A DNA stretch of 64,000 bases from Herbiconiux sp. VKM Ac-1786 (GTDB lineage Bacteria; Actinomycetota; Actinomycetes; Actinomycetales; Microbacteriaceae): contig NZ_JADKSG010000002.1 in NCBI RefSeq assembly GCF_015350805.1, forward strand, positions 1,116,001-1,180,000. The letters are read 5' to 3'. Of the stretch, positions 27,480 through 36,238 are shown piece by piece (position 1 is the stretch's first letter; the number at the start of each line of letters is the position of its first letter). The translations under genes and the position numbers were made by a program. The notes below the pieces were generated by a model. It ran no database searches. It was not told where the DNA came from and was given only the letters and a program-made list of their open reading frames with translations.

Positions 27480-27485
27480 CACACT
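27480..27485 (+). promoter_or_regulatory. Possible -10 box CACACT of moeA
   Basis: CACACT lies six bases upstream of the moeA ATG. It deviates from TANNNT at the first base, so this is a weak call, but no ribosome site is present either. Confidence 0.3.
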
Positions 27486-27491
27486 GGGCGT

Positions 27492-28778
27492 ATGCGAACC
27501 ATCGAGGAGCATCGGCGGGACATCACCGCCCTGCTGGACGGCGTCGCCGCCACCGGCGAGGCGGAGCAGCTGAGCGTCAGCGCGCCCGAGATGGCCGCCC
27601 ACCCCGAGCGGTACGCGCACCGGGTCCTCGCCGAGGACGTCATCGCCGCCTCCAGCCTCCCCGCGTTCGACAACTCGCAGATGGACGGGTACGCCGTGCT
27701 GTCGAGCGACCTCGCCGCGGCGAGCACCGACGTCCCGGTCGCCCTGACCGTCGCTCCACGGATCGCCGCGGGCGACACCTTCGGCACCCATGCTCGCGGA
27801 ACGGCCACGCCGATCATGACCGGGGCACCCGTGCCCGAGGGCGCCGACGCGGTCGTGCAGATCGAGCGGGCCGACCCGCCGGCGTTCTTCGACGACGACG
27901 GCGTCACCCGGGCGGTCGCGTTCAGCGCGGCGGTGCCGGCCGGTCTGTTCGTACGCGCGGCGGGCAGCGACGTGGGCGAGGGCGACGTGCTGCTGACCGC
28001 CGGAACCGTGCTCGGCCCGGCGCACTTCGGCGTCATCGCCGGCACCGGCGCCACCTCGGTGCCCGTGCGGCGGCGCGTGCGGGTGCTCCTCGTGTCGACG
28101 GGGCACGAGATCCGCGAGCCCGGCACGGCGCTCGAGCCCGGCCAGATCTTCGACGCCAACTCGTCCGCCCTCACGGCCGCCCTCCTCGCGATCGGCTGCG
28201 CCGTGACGCCGGCACCGTGCCGTTCCGACGACGCCGCCCACCTCCTCGAGCTCCTGGAGCGCGAAGCGGCGGCCGTCGATGTGATCGTGACCGTGGGCGG
28301 GGTGAGCGCTGGCGCCCGCGAGGTCGTGCGGGACGCCCTCGGTCCGCTGGGCGTCGAGTTCATGAAGGTCGCGATGCAGCCGGGCGGGCCGCAGGGGTTC
28401 GGGATCGCGTCCCTTCCGGGAACGCAGGGGCGGGCATCCGTCGACCGACCCGTGATCAGCCTGCCGGGCAACCCGGTGAGCGCCCTGGTGTCGTTCGAGG
28501 CGTTCCTGCGGCCGGCCCTGCTGGCCGCCTCCGGCGCGCGCACGACCTCGCGCGAGCTGCGGCGCGGTGCGGTGACCGAGACGTTCGACTCGCCGCCCAA
28601 TCACCACCAGTTGCGACGCGGACTCGTGCGCGAGGACGGCACGCTCGAACTCGTCGGCGGCCCGTCGAGCCATCTGCTGCACTCCTACGCCGGGTCGACC
28701 GCGCTCGTGCACGTGCCCGTGGGGGTGTCGTCGGTGACCTCCGGCGACGAACTCGACTACTGGAGGATCGATGGCTGA
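27492..28778 (+). CDS. moeA: Molybdopterin molybdotransferase MoeA
   Basis: Inserts molybdate into adenylylated molybdopterin to form Moco. The 428-residue protein begins MRTIEEHRRDITALLD and shows the family landmarks SSLPAFDNSQMDGYAV, GTATPIMTGAPVPEGADAVVQIE (in pieces), the MoCF-like domain motif VTVGGVSAGAREVVRDAL and the LPGNPVSALVSFEAFLRP block. An upstream in-frame extension exists in this GC-rich frame but has no family similarity. The stop overlaps the moaC start by eight bases, and the genes moeA-moaC-mogA-moaE form one tight operon. Confidence 0.96.
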   Translation: MRTIEEHRRDITALLDGVAATGEAEQLSVSAPEMAAHPERYAHRVLAEDVIAASSLPAFDNSQMDGYAVLSSDLAAASTDVPVALTVAPRIAAGDTFGTHARGTATPIMTGAPVPEGADAVVQIERADPPAFFDDDGVTRAVAFSAAVPAGLFVRAAGSDVGEGDVLLTAGTVLGPAHFGVIAGTGATSVPVRRRVRVLLVSTGHEIREPGTALEPGQIFDANSSALTAALLAIGCAVTPAPCRSDDAAHLLELLEREAAAVDVIVTVGGVSAGAREVVRDALGPLGVEFMKVAMQPGGPQGFGIASLPGTQGRASVDRPVISLPGNPVSALVSFEAFLRPALLAASGARTTSRELRRGAVTETFDSPPNHHQLRRGLVREDGTLELVGGPSSHLLHSYAGSTALVHVPVGVSSVTSGDELDYWRIDG

Positions 28779-29250
28779 CGGCTCCGAGCTCACCCACGTC
28801 ACCGCCGACGGCTCGGCCCACATGGTCGACGTGTCGGACAAGGCGATCACCAAACGCATCGCGAGCGCGCAGGCCGTGCTCCACACGCAGCCCGACGTGA
28901 TCAGGATGCTCGCGGACGGCTCCCTCCCCAAGGGCGAGCCGCTCGCGGTCGCGCGGGTCGCCGGGATCATGGCGGCGAAGCAGACCTCCTCGCTCATCCC
29001 GCTGTGCCACCCGCTGCCGATCTCGGGCGTGACGGTCGACTTCGAGATCGCCGAGTCGAGCGTGCGGATCACCACCTCGGTGAAGACCACCGGGGTCACC
29101 GGCGTCGAGATGGAGGCGCTCACCGCCGCCTCGGTCGCGGCGCTGACCGTGTACGACATGATCAAGGCTGTCGACCGCGCCGCGCGGGTGACGGACATCG
29201 AGGTGCTGTCGAAATCCGGCGGCGCGAGCGGCGATTGGAGCCGGCAATGA
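28771..29250 (+). CDS. moaC: Cyclic pyranopterin monophosphate synthase MoaC
   Basis: Converts the MoaA product into cyclic pyranopterin monophosphate. The 159-residue protein has the conserved THVTADGSAHMVDVSDKAIT start, the AKQTSSLIPLCHPLPISGV active-site region and the TTGVTGVEMEALTAASVAALTVYDM stretch (in pieces) with the conserved Lys in MIKAVDR. It overlaps moeA by eight bases and mogA by four (ATGA), so expression is coupled. Confidence 0.97.
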   Translation: MADGSELTHVTADGSAHMVDVSDKAITKRIASAQAVLHTQPDVIRMLADGSLPKGEPLAVARVAGIMAAKQTSSLIPLCHPLPISGVTVDFEIAESSVRITTSVKTTGVTGVEMEALTAASVAALTVYDMIKAVDRAARVTDIEVLSKSGGASGDWSRQ

Positions 29251-29987
29251 CGCACCACGAGCATCCGCACGACCACGACCACGACCACGCACCCGCAGAT
29301 GGCGACGACCACGACCACGCAGGTGGGCACGAGCACGACCACGCAGCCGGGCACGACCACGACCACGTCCCCGCAGGCGGGCACGAGCACGCACCCGCGC
29401 CTGCAAGCGGACGAGACCACGACGACGCAGCCGCCGAGGCGCCCGCCCCGGCGCACGGCGAGGCGCCCGCCCCGGCGCACGGCGACGGGCACGAGGGCGA
29501 CGCCGCGCACCGCAGCGCCCGCGTCGTCGTCGCCTCGAACCGCGCGGCCGCCGGCGTCTACGAGGACACCACCGGCCCCGTGATCGAGCGCTGGCTGCAG
29601 GACCGCGGCTGGACCGCCTCCGTCGACGTCGTGCCCGACGGCGAACCCGTCGGCGCGGCGCTTCGCCGGGCCGTGGGCGCCGGCGTCGACCTCGTCGTCA
29701 CGACGGGCGGCACCGGCGCCTCCCCCACCGACCGCACCCCCGAGCAGACCCGCGCCGTGATCGACTTCGAGGTGCCGGGCATCGCCGAGGAGATCAGGCG
29801 GGTCGGCGCCCCGCACACGCCGAAAGCCGTTCTCTCGCGCGGGCTGGCGGGAGTCGCCGGTCACACCGTGATCGTCAACCTGCCCGGGTCGAGCGGCGGT
29901 GTGCGCGACGGCCTCGGCGTGCTCGACGGTGTGCTCGTCCATCTCATCGATCAGATCCATGGAGGCGATCATGCCCGCGTCGACTGA
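29247..29987 (+). CDS. mogA: MogA/MoaB-family molybdopterin adenylyltransferase with His-rich N-terminal extension
   Basis: Adenylates molybdopterin before molybdate insertion. The MoCF domain covers about residues 90-246, with VVVASNRAAAGVYEDTTGP and the signature VVTTGGTGASPTDRTPE, then VLSRGLAGVAGHTVIVNLPGS in pieces. The first 88 residues are unlike ordinary MogA: 22 are His, mostly in DHDHDH and GHEHDH runs, followed by a 24-bp exact tandem repeat encoding EAPAPAHG twice. This resembles metal-storage tails of nickel or cobalt chaperones, so binding of Zn, Ni or Cu is likely, though its use here is unknown. The ATG overlaps the moaC stop. No internal ribosome site before the MoCF domain is evident, so the extension is probably translated. 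Confidence 0.92.
   Translation: MTHHEHPHDHDHDHAPADGDDHDHAGGHEHDHAAGHDHDHVPAGGHEHAPAPASGRDHDDAAAEAPAPAHGEAPAPAHGDGHEGDAAHRSARVVVASNRAAAGVYEDTTGPVIERWLQDRGWTASVDVVPDGEPVGAALRRAVGAGVDLVVTTGGTGASPTDRTPEQTRAVIDFEVPGIAEEIRRVGAPHTPKAVLSRGLAGVAGHTVIVNLPGSSGGVRDGLGVLDGVLVHLIDQIHGGDHARVD
29436..29483 (+). repeat. Exact 24-bp tandem repeat inside mogA
   Basis: Two identical 24-bp units at 29436-29459 and 29460-29483 encode the octapeptide EAPAPAHG twice. It lies at the end of the His-rich region and marks it as expandable by slippage. Confidence 0.9.
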
Positions 29988-30441
29988 CCCGGCCGCCTCC
30001 TCGGACGGATCTGTGGACAACCGCGTCGTCATCGCCAGGATCGCGGAGAAGACGATCACCGTCGACGAGTGCTCCGCCGCCGTCGAGGACGCGACCTCGG
30101 GAGCGGTCGTGACCTTCGCCGGGGTCGTCCGCGACCACGACGAGGGCCGCGGAGTCACCGCTCTGAGCTACACCGCCCATCCGTCGGCGGCCGAGGCGAT
30201 CCGGGCGTCCGCGCGGCGCATCGCGGCGGCCCACCCCGAGACGCGGGTGGCGATCGTGCACCGCACCGGCGACCTCGTCGTGGGCGACCTCGCGCTCGCC
30301 TGCGCGGTCGCCTCGGCGCACCGGGGCGACGCCTTCGCCGCCTGCGCGGAGCTGGTCGACGACGTGAAGAAGACGGTGCCCATCTGGAAGGAACAGGCCT
30401 TCGACGACGGCACGACGGAGTGGGTGGCGTCACTCGGCTGA
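29971..30441 (+). CDS. moaE: Molybdopterin synthase catalytic subunit MoaE
   Basis: Large subunit of MPT synthase, which transfers two sulfurs from MoaD thiocarboxylate. The 156-residue protein shows GAVVTFAGVVRDHDEGRGV, LSYTAHPSAAE, VAIVHRTGDLVVGDLAL and the C-terminal DVKKTVPIWKEQAF motif with the catalytic lysines. I choose the ATG at 29971 because GGAGG lies five bases upstream; this overlaps the end of mogA by 17 bases. It is the last gene of the moeA operon. Confidence 0.95.
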   Translation: MPASTDPAASSDGSVDNRVVIARIAEKTITVDECSAAVEDATSGAVVTFAGVVRDHDEGRGVTALSYTAHPSAAEAIRASARRIAAAHPETRVAIVHRTGDLVVGDLALACAVASAHRGDAFAACAELVDDVKKTVPIWKEQAFDDGTTEWVASLG

Positions 30442-30490
30442 CCGCCGCTCCCCTCCTGCACAGGCAGAGCCATTCGTTCGAGTCACCCCC

Positions 30491-30527
30491 AAAACGGGCC
30501 GTTTTACATCTCAGACACATTGCTGAG
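30491..30527. promoter_or_regulatory. Palindromes in the promoter region of the molybdenum hydroxylase operon
   Basis: A perfect 15-bp palindrome AAAACGGGCCGTTTT lies at 30491-30505, followed by CTCAG/CTGAG arms at 30510-30514 and 30523-30527. They sit 40-76 bases before the GTG of the FAD subunit, a good place for an operator. No regulator gene is adjacent. Confidence 0.5.
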
Positions 30528-30566
30528 GTTCACTGGGTCCTGCAGCAACTTCGAACGGAGCACCAC

Positions 30567-31523
30567 GTGGACCTCAACACCGTCGCCACCATCACCCCGG
30601 CACGCTCGCGCGACGATCTCGCCCTCCTCGGCACCGAGGTCGCGCCGCTCGCGGGCGGCTCCTGGCTCTTCTCCGAGCGGCAAGACGAACTGACCGCCCT
30701 CGTCGACCTGATGACCCTCGACTGGCCCTCGCTCTCCGTCACCGACGACGGCCTCGAGGTGGCCGCGACGTGTCGGCTGGTGGAGCTCGCCGAGCTGCCC
30801 GACGCGTGGGGGTGGGGCGCGCATCCGGTGTTCTTCCAGTGCTGCACGGCGCTGCTCGGCTCGTTCAAGGTGTGGAACGTCGCGACCGTGGGCGGCAACA
30901 TCTGCGCGTCGCTGCCCGCGGGGCCGATGACCTCGCTGTTCTCCTCGCTCGACGCCGAAGCACTCATCTGGCGTGCCGACGGCTCAGACGAGCGGATGCC
31001 CGTGGCCGACTTCGTCACGGGCAACGGGCGGAACGCCCTCCGTCCCGGCGATGTGCTGCGCTCCCTGCTCGTGCCGCGGCACGCTCTCGAGGGGCGCACC
31101 GCCTATCGCAAGATCGCGCTGTCGCCGATCGGGCGGTCGGGGGCCGTGATCGTGGGGCGGCTCGACCTCGATGGCTCGTTCGTGCTGACGGTGTCGGGGG
31201 CGACGCTGCATCCCGAGCAGGTGCGCTTCCCGTCGGTGCCCGCGCGCGAGGAGCTCGCGGCGGCGGTCGGCGCGATCGAGTCGTGGTTCACCGACCCGCA
31301 CGGGGCGGCGGACTGGCGGCGCGGGGTGTCGATGCTGCTGGCGGAGGAGATCCGCGAAGAGCTGAGCCTGCCTCCGGGCGAGGCCCCGCCGAGCGACTAC
31401 ACGACGGTGCGGCCGGCGAGCGCGACGACGGCGGAGGTGCCCGCTGGAGCGGTCGGCGGCGCTGCGACGGCCGACGGCGAGACGAGCACGAGCGACGAGA
31501 CGACGAGCGGGGACGCGCGATGA
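30567..31523 (+). CDS. FAD-binding subunit of a xanthine dehydrogenase-like molybdenum hydroxylase
   Basis: A 318-residue FAD_binding_5-type protein that moves electrons from the iron-sulfur clusters to NAD or another acceptor. The FAD motifs are [10 protein letters not shown] (in place of the usual LAGGTDL) and [18 protein letters not shown]. The last 45 residues are an Ala/Thr/Glu-rich tail of low complexity. The start is a GTG with ACGGAG six bases upstream. The stop overlaps the ATG of the fused Fe-S/Mo subunit by four bases. Context with uricase and XdhC favours a purine substrate such as hypoxanthine or xanthine. Confidence 0.88.
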   Translation: MDLNTVATITPARSRDDLALLGTEVAPLAGGSWLFSERQDELTALVDLMTLDWPSLSVTDDGLEVAATCRLVELAELPDAWGWGAHPVFFQCCTALLGSFKVWNVATVGGNICASLPAGPMTSLFSSLDAEALIWRADGSDERMPVADFVTGNGRNALRPGDVLRSLLVPRHALEGRTAYRKIALSPIGRSGAVIVGRLDLDGSFVLTVSGATLHPEQVRFPSVPAREELAAAVGAIESWFTDPHGAADWRRGVSMLLAEEIREELSLPPGEAPPSDYTTVRPASATTAEVPAGAVGGAATADGETSTSDETTSGDAR

Positions 31524-34500
31524 GATTCATCATGAACGGCGAGCAGCACGAGGCCGAGCCGATCGCGGGGCAGTGCCTGCGCACCTTCATCCGCGACCAG
31601 GGGCACTTCGAGGTGAAGAAGGGCTGCGACTCGGGCGACTGCGGCGCCTGCTCGGTGATCGTCGACGGCACCCCGGTGCACTCCTGCGTCTACCCGGCCT
31701 ACCGGGTCGAGGATCGCGTCGTCACGACCGTGGCGGGCCTCGGCGAGCCCGACGACCTGAGCACGATGCAGCAGAGCTTCGTCGACCACGCCGGGTTCCA
31801 GTGCGGGTACTGCACGGCGGGCATGGTGGTCACGGCCACCACGCTGAAGCCGGAGCAGCTCGACGACCTGCCGCGCCTGATGAAGGGCAACCTCTGCCGC
31901 TGCACGGGGTACCGGGCGGTGGAGGAGTCGATCCGCGCGGGCGTCTGCGCCGGCGCCGGTCTCGCCGACGGGGCGACGCCCGCACCCGTGGAGGGGCGGC
32001 TGATCACCACGAAGTCGGGCCGCCACGCCCGCGCGGCCGCCGCCGAGTCCATCGGTGCGAGCGCGATTCCCGCCGGTGCGGGCGCTGAGGGCGCCACCGG
32101 CACCGAGAGCGAGACGACGACCACGGGGCCGGGTACGGCGCAGGCTGAGGGGACGCTGTCGGCGACGGAGGTGTCGGAAGGGACGCTGTCGGCGACGGCG
32201 GTGTCCGAGGGGACGCTGTCGGCGACGACGGTGTCCGAGGGGGCGCTCTCTGCCGCGACGGTGTCGGAGGCGATCGAGCCGCCGGCGAGCGTGGCCACGC
32301 CGCGCACGGTGGGGACGTCGGTGGGCGCGCCCGCCGGGCGGCGGATCGTGACGGGGCGGGAGCCCTACACGCTCGACGTCGCCGTGCCCGGCGTCACGCA
32401 CCTCAAGCTGCTGCAGTCGCCGCACGCCCACGCGCGCATCCTGTCGATGGACACCAGCGCCGCCGAGGCGCTCCCCGGGGTGCACGCGGTGCTGACCGCC
32501 GCCGACTCCCACGAGCGCCTCTACTCGACCGCCCGGCACCAGTACCGCACCGACGACCCCGACGACACCACGCTCTTCGACACGGTCGTGCGCTACCGCG
32601 GGCAGCGCGTCGCCGCGGTCGTCGCCGACAGCATCGCGATCGCCGAGGCCGCGTGCCGGCTGATCGAGGTGGAGTACGAGGTGCTCCCCGCCGTCTTCGA
32701 CCCCGAGCAGGCCCGGCAGCCGGGGGCACCGCTCCTGCACGGCGACCTCGACCCCGTGGTGGCACGCGTGGCCGAGCCGGGGCGCAACGTCATCGCGTCG
32801 GTGCACACCGAGATCGGGTCGGTCGCCGAGGCGGTGGCCGGAGCATCCGCCCATGTCACCGGCACCTGGCAGACCCATCGCGTCTCGCACGCGGCGCTCG
32901 AGACCCACGGCTCGGTCGGCTGGATCGACGAGGACGGCCGGCTCGTGGTGCGCACCAGCTCGCAGGTGCCCTTCCTCGTGCGCGACGAGCTCGCCTACAT
33001 CTTCGGGCTGGAGCAGGAGCAGGTGCGCGTGTTCACCGCGCGCGTCGGCGGCGGGTTCGGCGGCAAGCAGGAGATCCTCACCGAGGACGTCGTGTCGGCC
33101 GCCGTGCTGAAGACCGGACTGCCGGTGCAGTTCGAGTTCACGCGCAACGACGAGTTCACGATCGCGCCCTGCCGACACCCGATGCGGGTGTCGGTCGAGC
33201 TCGCAGCCGATGCCGACGGTGCGCTCACCGCCATCGCGGTCGACGTGCTGAGCGACACCGGCGCCTACGGCAACCACGGCCCCGGGGTCATGTTCCACAG
33301 CGTCGGCGAGACGGTCAGCCTCTACAACGCGCCGAACAAGAAGGTGGATGCGGAGGTCGTCTACACGAACAACATCCCCTCCGGAGCCTTCCGCGGCTAC
33401 GGGCTCGGGCAGGTGTCGTTCGCGATCGAGTCGGCGATGGATGAGCTCGCCCACGAGCTGGGCCTGGATCCGTTCGAGCTGCGCCGGCGCAACGTCGTGC
33501 GGCCCGGGCAGCAGCTCGTGGCCTCGCACGTCGAGGGCGACGACCTCGTGTTCGGCAGCTACGGTCTCGACCAGTGCCTCGACCTCACCGAGCAGGCGCT
33601 CCGCCGCGGCAACGCGACTGAGGTGCCGGCCGGCTCGGCGTGGCGGCTCGGCACGGGCATGGCCTCGGCGATGATCGCGACCATGCCGCCCCGCGGGCAC
33701 TTCTCGACCGTCTCGATGACGCTCGAGGCCGACGGGACGTACCTCGCCGCGGTCGGCACGGCGGAGTTCGGCAACGGCACCACCACCGTCCACACGCAGA
33801 TCGCGTCGAGCGTGCTCGGCACGTCGGTCGATCGCATCCGCATCCGCCAGTCCGACACCGACGGCGTCGGCTTCGACACCGGCGCGTTCGGTTCGGCCGG
33901 AACCGTCGTGGCAGGCAAGGCCCTGCACTCGGCGGCCACCTCGCTGAAGGCGGCCGTGCTGCGCACCGCCTCCGAGATCGCCGGAGCGTGGAGCGAGGGC
34001 CACCTGGAGGCCGACGGGGTGCGGATCGGCGAGACGTTCGTGCCGCTGACCGAGATCGCCGAGCGGGCCGGCGGCAGCCTCACGGCCACCGGGCAGGAGG
34101 ACGGGGCGAAGCGGTCGATCGCGTTCAACGTGCATGGGTTCCGGGTGGCGGTGAACGAGCTGACGGGCGAGGTGCGCATCCTGCAGTCGGTGCACGCGGC
34201 CGATGCCGGGTTCGTGCTGAACCCGGCTCAGCTGCGGGGGCAGATCGAGGGCGGCGTCGCTCAGGCGATCGGCTCGGCCCTGTACGAGGAGATGATCATG
34301 AAGGAGGGGTTCGTGACGACGCAGGTCTTCCGGGCATACCACCTGCCGCAGCTGGCGGACGTGCCGGTGACGGAGGTCTACTTCGCCGAGACCGACGACT
34401 CGGTCGGGCCGTTCGGCGCCAAGTCGATGAGCGAGGCGCCGTACAACCCGGTCGCCCCCGCGCTCGCCAACGCCGTGCGCGACGCGCTCGGCGTGCGCCC

Positions 34501-34573
34501 GCACGAGTTGCCGCTCTCGCGTGACCGCGTCTGGCGCCTCGCCACGGCGGCCGCCCGCGAGCTGGTCGGCTAG
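31520..34573 (+). CDS. Fused [2Fe-2S]/molybdopterin subunit of a xanthine dehydrogenase-like enzyme
   Basis: A 1,017-residue protein that joins two usually separate subunits. Residues 1-150 carry a plant-type [2Fe-2S] cluster (Cys36, 41, 44, 56) and a second cluster (Cys95, 98, 126, 128). Residues about 150-270 are a low-complexity linker holding four 10-residue repeats GTLSAT(E/A/T)VSE. The molybdenum domain follows: [41 protein letters not shown] and the catalytic glutamate in [11 protein letters not shown]. It should hydroxylate purines at carbon. Partner genes are the FAD subunit just upstream and XdhC at 37.6 kb. Substrate specificity is inferred, not proved. Confidence 0.9.
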   Translation: MRFIMNGEQHEAEPIAGQCLRTFIRDQGHFEVKKGCDSGDCGACSVIVDGTPVHSCVYPAYRVEDRVVTTVAGLGEPDDLSTMQQSFVDHAGFQCGYCTAGMVVTATTLKPEQLDDLPRLMKGNLCRCTGYRAVEESIRAGVCAGAGLADGATPAPVEGRLITTKSGRHARAAAAESIGASAIPAGAGAEGATGTESETTTTGPGTAQAEGTLSATEVSEGTLSATAVSEGTLSATTVSEGALSAATVSEAIEPPASVATPRTVGTSVGAPAGRRIVTGREPYTLDVAVPGVTHLKLLQSPHAHARILSMDTSAAEALPGVHAVLTAADSHERLYSTARHQYRTDDPDDTTLFDTVVRYRGQRVAAVVADSIAIAEAACRLIEVEYEVLPAVFDPEQARQPGAPLLHGDLDPVVARVAEPGRNVIASVHTEIGSVAEAVAGASAHVTGTWQTHRVSHAALETHGSVGWIDEDGRLVVRTSSQVPFLVRDELAYIFGLEQEQVRVFTARVGGGFGGKQEILTEDVVSAAVLKTGLPVQFEFTRNDEFTIAPCRHPMRVSVELAADADGALTAIAVDVLSDTGAYGNHGPGVMFHSVGETVSLYNAPNKKVDAEVVYTNNIPSGAFRGYGLGQVSFAIESAMDELAHELGLDPFELRRRNVVRPGQQLVASHVEGDDLVFGSYGLDQCLDLTEQALRRGNATEVPAGSAWRLGTGMASAMIATMPPRGHFSTVSMTLEADGTYLAAVGTAEFGNGTTTVHTQIASSVLGTSVDRIRIRQSDTDGVGFDTGAFGSAGTVVAGKALHSAATSLKAAVLRTASEIAGAWSEGHLEADGVRIGETFVPLTEIAERAGGSLTATGQEDGAKRSIAFNVHGFRVAVNELTGEVRILQSVHAADAGFVLNPAQLRGQIEGGVAQAIGSALYEEMIMKEGFVTTQVFRAYHLPQLADVPVTEVYFAETDDSVGPFGAKSMSEAPYNPVAPALANAVRDALGVRPHELPLSRDRVWRLATAAARELVG
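32150..32269 (+). repeat. Four 30-bp tandem repeats in the hydroxylase linker
   Basis: Four in-frame 30-bp units (32150, 32180, 32210, 32240) encode [10 protein letters not shown] and close variants. The last copy is the most diverged. The repeats lie exactly between the Fe-S and molybdenum domains. Confidence 0.9.
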
Positions 34574-34669
34574 CCGTCCCGCAGCCCGCGCGCCCCACCG
34601 CTCTCCGGGGCGCCGGCGCGGGCGCGGGCGCCGGAACGGGCGTCAGGGGCGCGCGGGCTGCGGGACGGC
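34573..34669. terminator. Long bidirectional hairpin between the hydroxylase and lysG genes
   Basis: A perfect 24-bp inverted repeat has arms at 34573-34596 and 34646-34669, with further GC-rich self-complementary sequence in the 49-base loop. The genes on both sides converge here. The right arm also encodes the last residues of LysG. No T-tract follows, but the stem is strong enough to act as an intrinsic terminator for both strands. Confidence 0.75.
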
Positions 34670-35545
34670 CGGGCGGAGCGCGCGGGCGGCCGCGGCGCGG
34701 ACGGCGGCGGCCGCCTGCTCAAGCGCTCGGGTGCGCAGCTGCCACTGCTGCCAGTACAGCGGCACGTCGATGTACGCCCCGGGCGCGAGCTCGACGAGTC
34801 CCGCCGGCGGGCGCTGCAGCTCGGGGATCATTCCCCAGCCGAGGCCGAGCCGCACCGCCTCGACGAAGTCCGCAGAGCCCGGCACGTAGTGGCGCGGCGG
34901 GTCGAAGGCCGCCCCGCCGGGCAGGGTGCGCAGGAAACGGTGCTGCAGCTCGTCCCGGCGGTCGAAGACCACGACCGGCGCCTCGGCGAATGCGCGGGGC
35001 GGGTCGCCGAGCCAGCGGGACACGAAGGCGGGCGTCGCGAGCGGCTGGTAGCGCATGGCGCCGAGGAGCTCGGACGAGCATCCCTGCACCGGTGTCGCCG
35101 TCGCGCTGACCGCGGCCATCACCGCTCCGTCGCGGAGCAGCTCGGCCGTGTGCGACTCGTCCTCCCGCACCAGCTCGAAGACGATCGAGTCGGCCAGCGG
35201 GGCGAGCGCGGGCAGCAGCCAGGTCGACAGGGAGTCGGCGTTCACCGCGAGCGGGAGGCGCACCGGCGCCGGGGAACGGGAGACGTCCTCCCCGTCCAGT
35301 TCGTCGGCGACGTCGGCCGTGAGCGCTTCGAGCTGGCGGGCCAGCCGGAGCACCGCCCGACCCGACTCGGTGGGGGTGACCGGGCGGGTGCGGCGCAGCA
35401 GCACTCGTCCGGTCTGGCTCTCGAGCGCCTTGATCCGCTGGCTGACGGCGGACGGGGTCACCGACAGCACCCGGGCGGCGGCGTCGAACGACCCCTCGTC
35501 GACGGCGGCCCGCAGGGCCTGCAGCTGAGCCGTGTCGAAGTCCAC
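34643..35545 (-). CDS. lysG: LysR-type regulator of lysine/arginine export (LysG/ArgP)
   Basis: A 300-residue LysR-family activator. The HTH is at residues about 3-60 (QLQALRAAVDEGSFDAAARVL, then TPSAVSQRIKALESQTGRVLL). The effector domain follows and ends in an Ala/Arg-rich tail. In corynebacteria LysG activates lysE when intracellular Lys or Arg is high. Divergent pairing with lysE makes the assignment strong. The GTG at 35545 has TAGCAT seven bases upstream, so it is probably leaderless. Its C-terminal codons form one arm of the downstream terminator. Confidence 0.92.
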   Translation of the reverse strand: MDFDTAQLQALRAAVDEGSFDAAARVLSVTPSAVSQRIKALESQTGRVLLRRTRPVTPTESGRAVLRLARQLEALTADVADELDGEDVSRSPAPVRLPLAVNADSLSTWLLPALAPLADSIVFELVREDESHTAELLRDGAVMAAVSATATPVQGCSSELLGAMRYQPLATPAFVSRWLGDPPRAFAEAPVVVFDRRDELQHRFLRTLPGGAAFDPPRHYVPGSADFVEAVRLGLGWGMIPELQRPPAGLVELAPGAYIDVPLYWQQWQLRTRALEQAAAAVRAAAARALRPAVPQPARP

Positions 35546-35552
35546 ATAAGCG

Positions 35553-35558
35553 ATGCTA
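35553..35558 (-). promoter_or_regulatory. -10 box TAGCAT of lysG (leaderless)
   Basis: TAGCAT plus seven bases precedes the GTG of lysG. It overlaps the left half of the GCTAATG/CATTAGC dyad, suggesting LysG can repress its own gene. Confidence 0.58.
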
Positions 35559-35580
35559 ATGCAGCCGCAGGAACATTAGC
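35555..35580. promoter_or_regulatory. Candidate LysG operator
   Basis: GCTAATG at 35555-35561 and CATTAGC at 35574-35580 form a 7-bp dyad with a 12-base spacer in the divergent lysG-lysE region. It overlaps the lysG -10 box and lies upstream of the lysE -10 box, the classical position for a LysR-type activator. Confidence 0.65.
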
Positions 35581-35604
35581 TGGACCATCACGAGAGGCCC
35601 GCTC

Positions 35605-35610
35605 TATCGT
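35605..35610 (+). promoter_or_regulatory. -10 box TATCGT of lysE (leaderless)
   Basis: TATCGT, six bases, then the GTG of lysE. No ribosome site is present. Confidence 0.55.
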
Positions 35611-35616
35611 CGAAGC

Positions 35617-36228
35617 GTGACCGACCTCCTCCCCGTGCTCGCCGGCCTCGGCTTCGGCCTCTCGCTCATCGTCGCCATCGGCGCCCAGAACGCCTTCGTG
35701 CTGCGCCAGGGGCTGCTGCGGAAGCACATTCTCGCGGTGGTCGCGGTGTGCGCGCTGTCCGACGCCGTGCTGATCGCGCTCGGCATCAGCGGCCTGGGCC
35801 TCGTGTTCGAGCGACTCCCGGTGCTCATGGTCATCGCCCGGATCGCGGGGGCGGCCTTCCTGATCGTCTACGGGTTCCTCGCGGCGCGCCGGGCGCTGCG
35901 GCCGGCCGCGCTCGGAGAGGACGGCCCGCGGTCGTCCGCGGGGCTCGCCGCCACGATCACCACCGCCCTGGCCCTGACCTGGCTGAACCCGCACGTGTAC
36001 CTCGACACCGTGGTGCTGCTCGGCTCCGTCGCGAACTCGCACGGCGACGCCCGCTGGCTGTTCGGGCTGGGCGCGATGGCGGGCAGCGTCATCTGGTTCA
36101 CGGCGCTCGGCTTCGGCGCGCGACTGCTGCAGCCGATCTTCGCCCGGCCAGGCGCCTGGCGGGTGCTCGACGGCATCATCGCCCTCGTGATGCTCGCGAT
36201 CGCGGCGTCGCTCCTCCTCGGCCTCTGA
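35617..36228 (+). CDS. lysE: LysE-family amino acid exporter
   Basis: A 203-residue membrane protein with about six hydrophobic helices. The N-terminus LGFGLSLIVAIGAQNAFVLRQGL is the LysE signature, and LTWLNPHVYLDTVVLLGSVA marks helix 4. It exports L-lysine and L-arginine, protecting the cell during growth on peptides. It starts with GTG, is probably leaderless, and is divergent from its activator lysG. Its stop is ten bases from the stop of the converging amidohydrolase gene. Confidence 0.95.
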   Translation: MTDLLPVLAGLGFGLSLIVAIGAQNAFVLRQGLLRKHILAVVAVCALSDAVLIALGISGLGLVFERLPVLMVIARIAGAAFLIVYGFLAARRALRPAALGEDGPRSSAGLAATITTALALTWLNPHVYLDTVVLLGSVANSHGDARWLFGLGAMAGSVIWFTALGFGARLLQPIFARPGAWRVLDGIIALVMLAIAASLLLGL

Positions 36229-36238
36229 CGGCCCAGCC

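Larger units (their letters stand above)
27192..27491. other. 300-base divergent region between moaA and moeA
   Basis: The region carries the probable leaderless promoters of moaA (27198-27203) and moeA (27480-27485) at its two ends. I looked for a Moco-type riboswitch and for long hairpins and found none that I could support. It is GC-rich and lacks a convincing open frame of its own. Confidence 0.5.

Noticed and set aside
27192-27491. Moco riboswitch between moaA and moeA
   Set aside because: No consistent multi-stem structure was found by eye, and both flanking genes look leaderless, which leaves no 5' leader for a riboswitch.
25917-28778. A 953-residue reading of moeA with a long N-terminal part
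   Set aside because: The part before 27492 runs antisense to moaA and has no family similarity; MoeA begins normally at 27492.
27201-30158. Minus-strand open frame of 985 codons with runs of valine
   Set aside because: It is the antisense of moeA, moaC and the His-rich part of mogA; the Val-rich runs are the reverse of His/Asp codons.
32150-32269. CRISPR array or mobile repeat
   Set aside because: The repeats are contiguous, in frame, without spacers and encode a peptide linker.
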